Assembly: GCF_019578655.1 (NCBI RefSeq)
Contig: NC_063258.1
Location: forward strand, 21,580,802 to 21,644,801
Source of the DNA: Ricinus communis
Taxonomy: Eukaryota > Streptophyta > Magnoliopsida > Malpighiales > Euphorbiaceae
Direction: 5' to 3'
DNA: 64,000 bases
The translations under genes and the position numbers were made by a program. This document shows positions 32,632 to 43,291 of the stretch, piece after piece. A model generated the notes under the pieces. The model made no database searches. It was not told where the DNA came from and saw only the letters and a list, made by a program, of their open reading frames with translations. Numbering within the stretch: the stretch's first letter is position 1; each line of letters opens with the position of its first letter.

Positions 32632-34323
32632 TGCCATGTTTTATGGTTAACTCAGAAGAATTTCCTCCTCTAGTGAGGAAAGAAAATGAACAGACCAAAG
32701 CGCCTGCCCGTCCTTTCATTGTGAAGGATACAGTCCAACCTGCAGGCAGTTTGGCCCCTCTCTCAGCTGCAGAAGAAGTTTTGAACTGGCAGAGAAACAA
32801 TGCTGTTGCCCAAAATTACTACCTGGAAAAGATTGACAATAGACTCTCAGAAGTCTATGAAAAAACCAGTTCCATAGAAGCTCATGTCACTTCATTCAGA
32901 GAAGAAGCTTTACGGATGCACACGAAGCTTTCATCCAGGCTATTTAAGCTTGAACAAGAGATGGAATAGATTCTGGCAACTCAGCCTACATCACCTTTGT
33001 TCTGGCAAAAGGACAAAGAAATCTTAAGGCTGAAAGAGCAACTTCGGGAAATAGAGAGAGACCTTTACCCTTCTAAGCAATCTACCTCTTCTCCACTAAA
33101 TTTTCCCATTGCTACACCTCATCCTTTTATGTCCACGGTTATGCCTGTTAAACAATATGCTACAGTCTCAGACTTAGTGCCTCGAGCATTTAAATCGGCA
33201 TCTAAACCCGCAAAAAGGACATCCTCTACTCCCACATCCTTTCCATCCAAGCCTTCAAAGGATAAAGGACCTGCTAAGCCACAGATGGCTATACAGCAAA
33301 ACCCTCATGTCTTTACGGAGTCGACTCCTTCTTCAACTGAGTCGTATATTTCAGATTCAGACCTGTCTCAATTTAAACTACAACACTTCAGCTCTTCCTC
33401 TTCTGATCGAGGGACTGATATCTCTGTATCAACAGCTAAATCTAGAACACAAGGTCCTCATGTGTTGATGAACACACCGCAAGAGCCCGAAATTACAGAA
33501 GAAACTGAAGAATTAGAATCTCTTGCTCCAGAACATCCTTTCCCGCCAAAACCAGGTTCTGGTCCCTGGTTCTCTTTGGATACTGTGCCCCCATCACAAT
33601 GGCATAACAAGATCTTGGAATTCAATGCTTGGCTTGATCTCCAAATGATAAACCCCCAAACTAATCTCCAAGCTGTCTTAACTGAATTCACATCAAGGTT
33701 CACTGGCACATTACGGGAATGGTTTTCTCACCTGTCTGAATATCAACAGCTTCAATTTGTTCAACTTGGTTCTATCACTCAAGCTCTAGCATAGATCCAT
33801 CAGCAGTTTCTAGGAGACTACAATTTGATTTTCAGATAAAGAAAACAAGAATACTTTGACAGAAAGTGATGTTCCATGAAAAGAAAAGATCTTGAAGACC
33901 ACTATGTTTGTATGTCTAAACTTTACTATGAACTTGCTGGTCCAAACAGTGATGATCTAAAGTACACCTTCGTCAGTTCTCTACCAGAAGAAATGCACCC
34001 TGAGATTCAGAGAATGATGACGGACACACATCAAGACATCACTCAAATCTCTCTTGGAGAGATTTGGCAATTTACAATGGCTACTCTAGATAAGATGTGT
34101 GAGCAGCAAAAGCTATTCAAGAAGATTGCAAAAGGAGAAGCACTGTTGAAAAATCTCTGCAATTAGGATTATTTGCAAATCAAATGCAAGGAGAAGCATT
34201 GTACATGCAAGATAAAAAAGAAGAAGCATTTTTCTTATTCAGAGAGATCTCCCCAGTATAAACAGAAAAAAGGAAGAAAATTGCGCTGGTTCAGAAAGAA
34301 AGTAACAAGCAAGCATAAATTTG
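32631..34323 (+). pseudogene. EPRV-B coat protein region (multiple stops)
   Basis: Same order as copies A and C: VNSEEFPPLVRKENEQTKAP, a coiled-coil-like stretch (KIDNRLSEVYEKTSSIEAHV to FKLEQEME, heptad Leu/Ile), FWQKDKEILRLKEQLREIER, the Ser-rich acidic part and the coat core. In-frame stops occur at about 32,967, 33,792, 33,837, 33,868 and 34,164, where sister copies have Gln, Gln, Gln, Cys and Arg codons. The frame itself is kept throughout, which argues for decay by point mutation after a once-functional insertion. Confidence 0.88.
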
Positions 34324-35207
34324 ATCGATGTTACATCTGTGGTCAATCAGGACACTATGCAAAGAGATGTCCCAATAAGCCTAAGAAGACTGTTGCACTT
34401 CTTCATCAACTGAAGATTTCATATCTAGATGACTTATCCGATCATGATCTTGAGTCTCTCTTTTCAGAAGAAGAAATGGCGTCTTCTCAGACTCTATTTG
34501 CTATTCCATATTCAGATACCATCACAGATGATGAAAGTTCTTCAGGCGAAGAAACATCTGTTTTTACTATTGGTCCTGCACTCCAAGTAAAACAGAAACC
34601 ACCTGATTATACTCTTGCAGATATAGCTTACTGTTTTCCTGAGATACCTTCTCTAAGAAAGATACTCACACCAGTCCAAAGCAGATCTTCTTTTATACCA
34701 TTACCCATTCCTACTTCTCGAGAAAGTATGGAAAGTTCATCCCCACCAGAAGTCACATCAGCACAACCCATTCATCCTACACCTTTGGTATCCATCCATG
34801 TCTTAGCTGGCAAATATGGGAGACCTATTTCTGTCACCGCCTTAATAGATACTGGATCTCACTGTACAATGATGAATCCTGATGCTTTGCCTAGCTCAGC
34901 CTGGAAGAAAAAGATTTGTCATTTCCTAGCAGCCGATGGCAAGAGTTTTCAAACTACAATGATCTCCAAGGATAAGATTGGAATACAGTTCTTCCCTGAC
35001 TGTATTGTATGGATTCACGTTATTGGTCCTTATCTATTTGGAAGGGATCTTCTAGTTGGGTTCGATACTTATCATGCGGCAAAAAGGTTATAAATCCTGC
35101 CAACGGGGCTAAAGTATAAACGGGAATTTCTCCCTTATACTCAGAATCCCACCCAGTTCTCTATTTCAGAAGTCCCACTGGACTTTGCTCACTTGAAAGA
35201 GTTGTTC
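33245..35207. repeat. Right arm of the EPRV inverted repeat (partner 30,468-32,466)
   Basis: Starts at ATCCAAGCCTTCAAAGG, whose reverse complement ends copy A at 32,466, and finishes at GAAAGAGTTGTTC where E5 begins. Confidence 0.9.
34324..35207 (+). pseudogene. EPRV-B zinc finger, protease and linker
   Basis: CYICGQSGHYAKRC (codons 34,329-34,370; C-X2-C-X4-H-X4-C) is followed by an acidic hinge and a pepsin-like protease with ALIDTGSHCTMM (Asp-Thr-Gly at 34,848-34,856) and YLFGRDLLVGFDTYHA. It would cut the viral polyprotein. A stop at about 35,091 (Gln in copy A) lies after the protease, and E5 truncates the rest at 35,207. The protease domain itself is uninterrupted. Confidence 0.88.
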
Positions 35208-35222
35208 TGATGGGAATTGTAG
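35208..35222 (-). repeat. Tip of the E5 3' LTR, including left TSD of E4
   Basis: TGATGGGAATTGTAG equals the first 15 bases of the E5 LTR at 49,831. The last five (TGTAG, 35,218-35,222) recur at 43,832-43,836 on the other side of E4 as its target duplication. Confidence 0.93.
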
Positions 35223-35938
35223 TGATATGGACATGGCCAAGCTTAAAGATGGACTTGATGGAGAGGACAACAAGAAAACCAAAGATAAAGCTAAGGATCC
35301 ATTGAGCATGCTACAAGGCCCAATTACAAGGTCAAGGTCCAAGAAGCTACAAGAAGCCTTAATTGGCTATATGCAAGATTGGGCTAGTCAAGGAAGCCCA
35401 ATTGGTCATGCTAGGATAGGCCCAAGTAAAGACACATCTGAATGGGCTTTATTTAATATTTTGCAAGTCCAAATACATGAAGACTAATGTGGGCTAATAT
35501 TTGGGCTGAAATCTCTTCTTTAAGTTCAGAACAATGTTATTGCCTATTTTTCTTATGTGGCAGCTAGGGTTAATAGTTTTACTAGGGTTTCTTATGTTAG
35601 GTGGCTATAAAAACGCCCCTTAAGTTGTGTTTTGGGAATTCGAATTTTGAAAAAATTATAGTAGTTGTTTCCTTTGCATATTTGCTTGAATTCTTGAATT
35701 CTTGTTGAATGCATAAACCACTTATCAAGGAATTGATCTATCCTTGTGGCGTGTTAAGGGTTAGGGTTTAAAGAACTTAGTTTTCTTTAGGTTCTGATCT
35801 TGATCAACCATACCTTGCAATCTGATTTAAACGGTTCTTGGGTTTTGAAACTCAATTTGTTCTTGGGTTTTTAAGATAGTAATTCACGGGTTCATAATCA
35901 TTAGGGTTCGTGGTTCTAATCCTTGGAGGTTCTTAACA
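35223..35938 (+). repeat. E4 5' LTR
   Basis: 716 bp, TGATATGG...TTCTTAACA. TATA box TATAAAAA at 35,606-35,613 with CTATAAAAACGCCCC context. The first ~260 bp encode the integrase tail (GPITRSRSKKLQEALIGYMQ), which as a 5' LTR is only an untranslated copy; the open frame 35,227-35,487 is this copy. Confidence 0.93.
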
Positions 35939-35939
35939 T

Positions 35940-35958
35940 TTGCATCGAGCTTTGGCTC
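35940..35958 (+). other. E4 primer binding site, decayed
   Basis: TTGCATCGAGCTTTGGCTC directly follows the LTR and aligns with TGGTATCAGAGCTTTGGCTC after one lost base and substitutions. It was presumably an initiator-Met tRNA site. A damaged PBS would block new reverse transcription. Confidence 0.6.
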
Positions 35959-38475
35959 TTAAATCAAAGTTATTTATCCCTTCTCTTTAAGTTATTGTTT
36001 GTTTTCCTTGAATTCTTGATAGTGTTCTTGAAGTATTCTTGGTATTCTTGAAATCTACATTGTTTAGTTCTTGATTCTTGTAGTTTTTGATTCTGATTAA
36101 AAAAAAAACGAAACAAGAAAAGAATATCAGATCTGAATTAGGCAAAAAAAAAAGGAATAGGTCTGATTGGTTTGATTGTCTTCGTTAGTGGAAAAACGTG
36201 TTTGGTGTTGAAATCATTGTTCTTGGGGTGATTATATAGATATTAGGGTTGTTAAAAGGTTCCTATTACAGCTGGTCTTAAAGGTTTCCTAAAATTAAGA
36301 GGAAATTAGGGAGATTTTCACAATCCTACATAAATAAGGATTAGGTGGCTGTTTGGGAAGATTCAAAGGGACATTAAATTCCAATGACCTGAGCCCTATA
36401 CATACCATCTTATTTGAATTGATTCAGCTCTAAATTCGTTTTTGTCCTTCATTTATTCTCCTCTTTGTGTGTCTTTTGAGTTTGGGCAGATTTGACACAT
36501 TTAAAGCATAAAGAGGTAACCTTCCTTCTTGATCAACCTTCTTTGTAATTTTTGCTTCCTAAATCCGTTCTTTCTTTTCCTATTTCAAGCTTAACTGCAT
36601 CTTTCTTGTTTCTTACATCTAGATTGTTTCTTCATATGTCATTTGCATCCGTTTGAAGTTTTCGCTTGTTTGTAGTCTAATGGGTTGCTACTCGTGTTAG
36701 CTACAATCTAAGGCAGTGTACCTATCGATGCAGTCTAGCACTAATGGCGAGTATCAAGGTCGTATTCCTCGGGAAAGCGAAAGCCCAGAGTTACTCCTTT
36801 GTTCTTTGTTATATTAACCTAAAATGGATGATGAATAAATTCTAAACTAACTATTAACTACGAGCTAAGTCCTAAGGGAGATGCAAGAGTGATTGATAAA
36901 CAAAATAATCAAGACAAGAAGAAAAACCTAAAAGGAATCTAAACTAGTTGGCATCCGAACAAAAGATAAAGGATCGGTGAGTCTAATTATGCTACCCGTG
37001 GATGAATTCTTAACCGAATTCGGTTTCTCTCTCTCGATAACCGAATTCCTAAACCTAATAACCTAAAGTTGGAATCTCTTCCTAACGATTCATTCTTAAA
37101 TTAGCATTAAGCTTTAATCCGCCTCTATTAAGCTTTGTTAATTCTTAATCCGGCTAGTTAATTATCCTTATCTCTAAGCGATTATTAACCAGTTCTTGTT
37201 ATTCAAAATTCCAATTGCCAAACGGATTTCTCAATCTCATAAAGCAATCTAAACATCACAATTCACAACGTCTCATGAATAATGCATGATCTTATTAATA
37301 CTGAAAACAAGAAGAATACAAAATCAACTCGAACAATCCAACAATATAATATCAAGCCAACATAGTAAAGAAATCCCAATGGATTTAATCAATCTAGCTA
37401 ATCATGTTCATTCTCAAAATAAACAAGAATTCAATTACAACAATAAGTAAAATGGTAGAGAAAACCCGAGTACTCCCTTAGATGAGAGTAAACAGCCCCA
37501 AATCCTTTTTGCTCCAATTGAATCGATTCTTGTTCCTCTTGCTCGATTTGAAAATCAATCAACGAACCTCGCCTAATCTTCGATCCTTCAAGGAAATCTG
37601 ATTGAAACCTTGATCCAAGTCTCCTTTTCCCTTGGTTTCAGCTCAAAAAACCCTTAGAGAAAGAAAAATTAGGGTTTGGGACGTTCTAACTCTAGCCTCC
37701 TCTTCTTCTCTTCTTTTCGTTCTTTTAATTAACACCCCCTGTCGCCTCCAACACGGCCGTGTCCCTGGCCGTGTTCTCAACACGGGATGGTGTTCCTAGC
37801 CGTGTTACTCTCTGTGGCCGTGCTTCCTAAAATCTACTTCTTCTTTGATGTCCAACACGGACGTGTTTGTCTCCGTGTTGGTAACACGGCCCATGTTTGT
37901 GACCATGTTGAGAACACGGCCAGTGTTGAAATCAACACGGCCATGTTCAGCTTCCTCATGCTCGTACTTAGCTCGTTTTGGCAGCTTTAACGTCCAATTA
38001 TGCTCCAATTCTTTCCTTTTTCATCCTTTGACCTCTTTTGGACCTAATGCACACAAACATATGTATAAGGTGAGTGTTGAGACCAATTCACATCCAAATG
38101 TCCATAAAATCAATCTTAAAAACCCCATTTAGATGTGTGTATTTTACGCACATCATAGTCCTAATTTTATTGAAAGCGTGACTAATTGTTTAATTTTCTT
38201 GACTTTTGCGTTTTGCCTCAACTAAGCTTTTTAGATCATAATTCTTGGTGCATTGCAAGCATAGTGAAATAACTTGATGTGTGGTTATTGATTCACATAA
38301 GAATCCTTGAAAACAAGCTGAGTGGTGTGAGTTTTCAGCCTTGTGTGATCATTCTTGATTGTGCGAAACACGAGTGACCATCCCCATTAATTGAGAGTAA
38401 ACACGTGAGGGAGTGTTGGTGAGGTCCTTAATTTCCTTCGATTTTTTTTTATTGCATACTAACTCTTATTGCAGC
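35959..38475 (+). other. E4 leader (untranslated), split by a solo LTR
   Basis: The T-rich leader is divided into 35,959-36,677 and 38,156-38,475 by the solo LTR. It holds two A-runs (36,099-36,108 and 36,145-36,154). No coding region, apart from an in-frame ATG at 38,413 upstream of the likely gag start. Confidence 0.75.
36678..38155 (-). repeat. T-type solo LTR inside the E4 leader
   Basis: 1,478 bp, starts TAATGGGTTGCT and ends GCACATCA, with the 5-bp duplication TAGTC at 36,673-36,677 and 38,156-38,160. Related to the T LTR at 12,526-14,529 but without the 267-bp repeats. It contains a cluster of CACGG/CCGTG palindromic pieces at 37,750-37,945. The overlapping frames at 37,787-38,132 fall in this low-complexity cluster and are not taken as genes. 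Confidence 0.9.
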
Positions 38476-39997
38476 ATGTCAAGTGGTTCTAGTGGAGGTA
38501 ATAATGTGCCAACTACCGGCATACCCACAGCACAAATGCATGAAAATGAGAGGGTGCAACGAAGCATAAGAAATATGAATGAGAAAATGGAGAGGTTGCA
38601 ACTTGACATGGTAGCCCAAAGAAGGGAAATGGCAACCAATCAACAAGCCATTATGGACCAAATTAATGCACTTGCCCGAGGTCTGGGAAATAGGCTTGAT
38701 GAAGGGGGGGAATGTGCAAGGTAATCATGGGCAGCCAATTGGGGTGAATGAGGATGACTTTGATGAGGGTTTTGAGGAGTATGATAATGCAGCCTATGGT
38801 GGGGTTGGTAGAGGCCTGGGTAGAGGAGCTAGGAGATACCAAAATCTTGGTAGAGGTAGAGGATACTTTGGTGGTGAGTTTGGTGGTTATGGGAACTATG
38901 ATGATGTTGATAGGAACTTAGGTAGTATCAAACTTAGTATTCCTACCTTCTTGGGAAAAACTGATCCGGAGGCATATTTGGAGTGGGAAAAGCGAGTTGA
39001 CCTTATCTTTGATTGCCATAACTTTTCAGAGGAGAAAAAGGTGAAATTGGTGGTTACCCAATTTAGTGACTATGCTATAGTTTGGTGGGATCAGTTGGTG
39101 GTTAGTAGGAGGAGGAACATGGAAGAGCCTATTGGTAGTTGGATTGCACTCAAAACTATCATGAGAAGGCGTTTTGTACCCAGACATTACCATAGGGAGT
39201 TACATCAAAGACTCCAATCTTTGCGGCAAGGTACAAGGAGTGTTGAGGATTATTATAAGGAGATGGAAATGCTCATGACTAGGGCTGATTTGGATGAGGA
39301 TAGAGAAGCTACCATGACACGATTCATTGGTGGGCTTAATAAGGAGATTGTTGATAGGGTAGAGTTGCAACATTATGTGGAGCTTGAGGAGTTAGTTCAC
39401 CTTGCAATTAAGGTGGAAAAGCAACTAAAACCTAGAGGGACAGCAAGGTTTGAATATAAGGGCACTTCGAGTGGGAGGCCACATTGGTCTAATTCTTGGA
39501 AAGGAGGTGAGAAAGGTGATGATAAGGTTATTCCCAATGACAACAAAGGGAAAAGCATTTCAGGCAACAAAGACACATCTAAACCCGAAATTAACAAAGA
39601 AAAGAATAGAGACATCAAGTGTTTCAAATGCTTGGGGCGTGGCCATATTGCTTCACAATGTCCAAACAAGCGGGCAATGGTGGCTAGAGACCATGGGGAG
39701 ATTGAAACAGCAAGTGAAGAGAGTGATAATGATGATGAGATACCACAATTGGAAGACGGCAGTGATGATTGCATTGAGGGTCCTATGGGAGGTGAGCTCT
39801 TGGTGGCTAGGCGCACACTAAGTGTTCAAATGAAGGAAGATGATACCTTGGAGCAGCAAAAAGACAACATTTTCCACACAAGATGCCATGTACAAGGTAA
39901 GACTTGTCTTGTTATTATTGATGGTGGTAGTTGTACAAATGTTGCTAGCACTTTAATGGTTAAAAAATTTGGGTTTAAATCTAATTCCACATCTTAG
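38476..39997 (+). pseudogene. E4 gag and protease start
   Basis: Gag starts MSSGSSGGNNVPTTG. A run of seven G (38,704-38,710) shifts the frame. Then come a Gly/Arg/Tyr-rich stretch (GRGLGRGARRYQNLGRGRGY), the capsid core ([69 protein letters not shown]), one zinc knuckle CFKCLGRGHIASQC (~39,620-39,661), an acidic linker and the protease motif [15 protein letters not shown] (~39,908). The frame is lost again at ~39,975 after a run of A. It makes the particle shell and packages RNA. Confidence 0.92.
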
Positions 39998-40565
39998 ACC
40001 TTATAAATTATTATGGTTAAATAATTGTGGTGAGATCAAAGTGAATAAGCAAGTTGTTGTACCTTTCACAATTGGTAGATATTCAGATGAGGCGCTATGT
40101 GATGTAGTGCCAATGCATGCTGGCCATATCTTGTTAGGTAGGCCATGGGAATTTGATACAAGGGCCTTCCATGATGGCTTTCTAAATAGGTACTCATTTG
40201 TGAAGGATGGGAGAAAAGTTACTTTGACACCTCTTTCTCCTAAGGAAGTGTATGATGACCAATGTAAGTTGGAAAGAGAGAGGCGTGAGGCTGAAAATAA
40301 CAAAAAGGAACATGAAAACCCAAAGGGTGAGATTCAACCTAAAGAGAAAACAAAGGCAAAGGGTAGTTTTTTGGCTAGGGAAAGTGAAGTTAGGCATGCA
40401 TTTCATTCAAGTCGGATGTTATTTGTTGTTACTTATAAAGATGTATATTTGAACACTACTGAACTTGATCTTTCTTGTCGAGTGTGTTTGCTAATCTTTT
40501 GCAGGAATTTGCTGATGTCTTTCCCGAGGAAATGCCAAGTGGATTACCTCCTCAAAGAGGGATAG
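39969..40565 (+). pseudogene. E4 protease C-terminal part and linker
   Basis: Continues after the frameshift: LWLNNCGEIKVNKQVVVPFT, DVVPMHAGHILLGRPWEFDT, PLSPKEVYDDQ, then a Lys/Glu-rich linker (EKTKAKGSFLARESEVRHAF) joining protease to RT. A second frameshift at about 40,470 separates it from RT. No promoter is seen; it would be translated as part of one polyprotein. Confidence 0.85.
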
Positions 40566-43291
40566 AACATCAAATAGATTTCATACCCGGGGCTTCCATA
40601 CCAAATAGACCAGCCTATAGAAGTAATCCAGAGGAGACAAAGGAGCTTCAAAGGCAAGTGGAAGAACTGATGTCAAAGGGGTATGTGCGTGAGAGCTTAA
40701 GTCCTTGTGCGGTTCCAGTGATTTTGGTTCCAAAGAAGGATGGCACATGGAGAATGTGTGTGGACTGTCGTGCAATCAATAAAATAACGGTAAAGTATCG
40801 TCATCCCATTCCTAGGTTAGATGATATGCTTGATGAGTTGCATGGTGCATGTTTGTTTACTAAGATTGATTTGCGTTCTGGTTATTATCAAATTTGCATG
40901 AAAACTGGTGATGAGTGGAAAACATCTTTTAAGACTAAATACGGTCTATATGAGTGGTTAGTTATGCCATTTGGGCTTACAAATGCACCTAGTACTTTTA
41001 TGAGATTGATGAACCATGTCTTGCATGAGTGTCTTGGTAAATTTGTGATTATGTATTTTGATGATATCTTAGTTTATTCCAAGTCCATTAATGATCATGT
41101 CATGCATGTGCGTAGGGTTCTAGACATTCTTAGGGTAGAAAAATTGTATGCCAATTTGAAAAAGTGTGCTTTTTGCATGGATAAAGTTAATTTCCTTGGT
41201 TTCGTTGTTAGTTCAAAGGGGCTCGAGGTTGATATGGAGAAAGTGAAAGCAATTAGGGAGTGGCCAACACCTAAAAACATTAGCCAAGTTAGGAGTTTTC
41301 ATGACTTGGCTAGTTTCTATAGGAGGTTCATTAAGGACTTTAGTAGTATAGCTGCACCTTTGAATGAAATTGTCAAGAAAAACGTTGGGTTTACTTGGGG
41401 TGATGCACAAGAACATGCTTTTAATGTGCTTAAAGATAAGTTATGTGCTGCTCCTTTGTTGGTTTTACCTAACTTTGACAAAACCTTTGAGATTGAGTGT
41501 GATGGTAGTGGCATTGGGATTGGTGCTGTTTTGATGCAAGAAGGCAGACGTATATGCTATTTTAGTGAAAAACTAAATAGAGTAGCCCTTCGGTACCCAA
41601 CCTATGACAAAGAACTCTATGCTTTGGTTCGGGCCTTGCAAACATGGCAACACTATTTATGGCCCAAAGAATTTGTCATCCACACGGATCATGAGAGTTT
41701 GAAGCATCTCAAGGGGAAAGACAAACTGAACCGAAGACATGCTAAGTGGATGGAGTTCATTGAGACATTCCCATATGTGATCAAATACAAGAAAGGTAAG
41801 GAGAATGTGGTTGCTGATGCACTATCTCGAAGGTATGCTTTACTTACTACTCTTGATTCTAAATTGCTGGGCTTCGAGTTCATAAAAGAGTTGTATGTGA
41901 GTGATAATGATTTCAGCGGCATGTTTACAACTTGTGCTAATGGGGCTGTTTCTACTGATTTTTATGTGTTTGAGGGATTTCTTTTCAAGAAAAATCGCGT
42001 TTGTATTCCTAATTGTTCTTTGCGGGCTGTATTGGTTAGGGAAGCACATAGGGGCGGTTTAATGGGTCATTTTGGGGTGCAAAAGACTTATGATATTCTG
42101 ATTGAGCATTTTTATTGGCCATGCATGAAACGTGATGTACATAAAATTTGTGGTCAATGCATTGTGTGTTTGAAAGCTAAGTCCAAACTGCAACCCCATG
42201 GGTTATATACACCTTTACCTATTCCTGATGTTCCTTGGACAGATTTGTCTATGGACTTTGTGCTTGGTTTGCCGAGATCTAGGAAAGGTAGAGATAGTAT
42301 ATTTGTTGTTGTGGATAGGTTTAGTAAAATGGCTCACTTTATCCCTTGCCATAAAAGTGATGATGTCATCCATATTGCTGATTTGTTTCTTAGAGAAGTT
42401 GTGCGTTTGCATGGAGTACCTAAGACCATTGTTAGTGATAGAGATGTTAAATTTCTAAGTCACTTTTGGCGTGTGCTATGGGGTAAGTTAGGAACTAAAT
42501 TGCTTTATTCTACTACTTGCCATCCACAGACAGATGGACAAACTGAAGTTGTGAATAGGACTTTGATTCAATTGCTTCGTGCTTTGATTTCTAGGAATTT
42601 AAAATCTTGGGAGGATTTGTTGCCATATGTTGAATTTGCATATAATAGAGCTGTTCATAGCACTACACACACTTCACCATTTGAAATTGTATATGGCTTT
42701 AATCCTTTAACTCCTATTGATTTGATTCCTTTGCCTCTTAACAAGCTTGTTAGTGTTGAAGGTTCTTTTAAGGCAGATTTGGTTAAAAAGCTACACAAAT
42801 AAGTTAAAAAGAGAATTGAGAAGCAAAATGCAAAAGTGGCCGAGAGGGTTAATAAAGGACGAATTCCAGTGGTATTTCAACCTGGAGATTGGGTTTGGGT
42901 GCATTTTCGCAAAGAAAGGTTCCCAAATCAAAGAAAGTCTAAACTAAGTCCGATGGGTGATGGTCCATTTCAAGTCCTTGAGAGGATCAATGACAATGCC
43001 TACAAGATTGATTTGAAAGGTGAGTATAATGTGAGTGGTACATTTAATGTAGCTGATTTGAGTCCTTTTGATGTAAGTGATGAACTTGATTCAAGGACGA
43101 ATCATCCTAAAGAAGGAGGGAATGATATGGACATGGCCAAGCTTAAAGATGGACTTGATGGAGAGGACAACAAGAAAACCAAAGATAAAGCTAAGGATCC
43201 ATTGAGCATGCTACAAGGCCCAATTACAAGGTCAAGGTCCAAGAAGCTACAAGAAGCCTTAATTGGCTATATGCAAGATTGGGCTAGTTAA
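40475..43291 (+). pseudogene. E4 pol: RT, RNase H, integrase with LTR-coded tail (one stop)
   Basis: One frame of about 939 codons with a single TAA at 42,800-42,802. [50 protein letters not shown], catalytic [27 protein letters not shown]. RNase [53 protein letters not shown]. Integrase: H-H-C-C ([10 protein letters not shown]...CGQCIVC), [35 protein letters not shown] (D, D, E), basic C-terminal part with [20 protein letters not shown] and SGTFNVADLSPFD. It crosses the polypurine tract AAGAAGGAGGGAA at ~43,122 into the LTR and ends after GPITRSRSKKLQEALIGYMQ. Confidence 0.93.

Larger units (their letters stand above)
32467..35207 (+). mobile_element. EPRV copy B (plus strand, 5' part of the virus genome)
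   Basis: Runs from the tRNA primer site through a deleted movement region, the coat region and protease, and is cut at 35,207 just before RT by the E5 LTR. Its left end is the head-to-head fusion with copy A. Of the three copies only this one carries the primer site and an intact protease active site. Confidence 0.88.

Noticed and set aside
35227..35487. Stand-alone small gene at the left of E4
   Set aside because: It is the 5' LTR copy of the integrase tail that is translated from the 3' LTR at 43,123-43,291.
35750..35775. Telomere-like TTAGGGTTTA at 35.76, 43.65 and 63.98 kb
   Set aside because: Single short matches inside the E4 LTR, not arrays.
37787..38132. Overlapping plus and minus frames in the palindrome cluster
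   Set aside because: Low-complexity CACGG/CCGTG repeats keep both strands open by composition.
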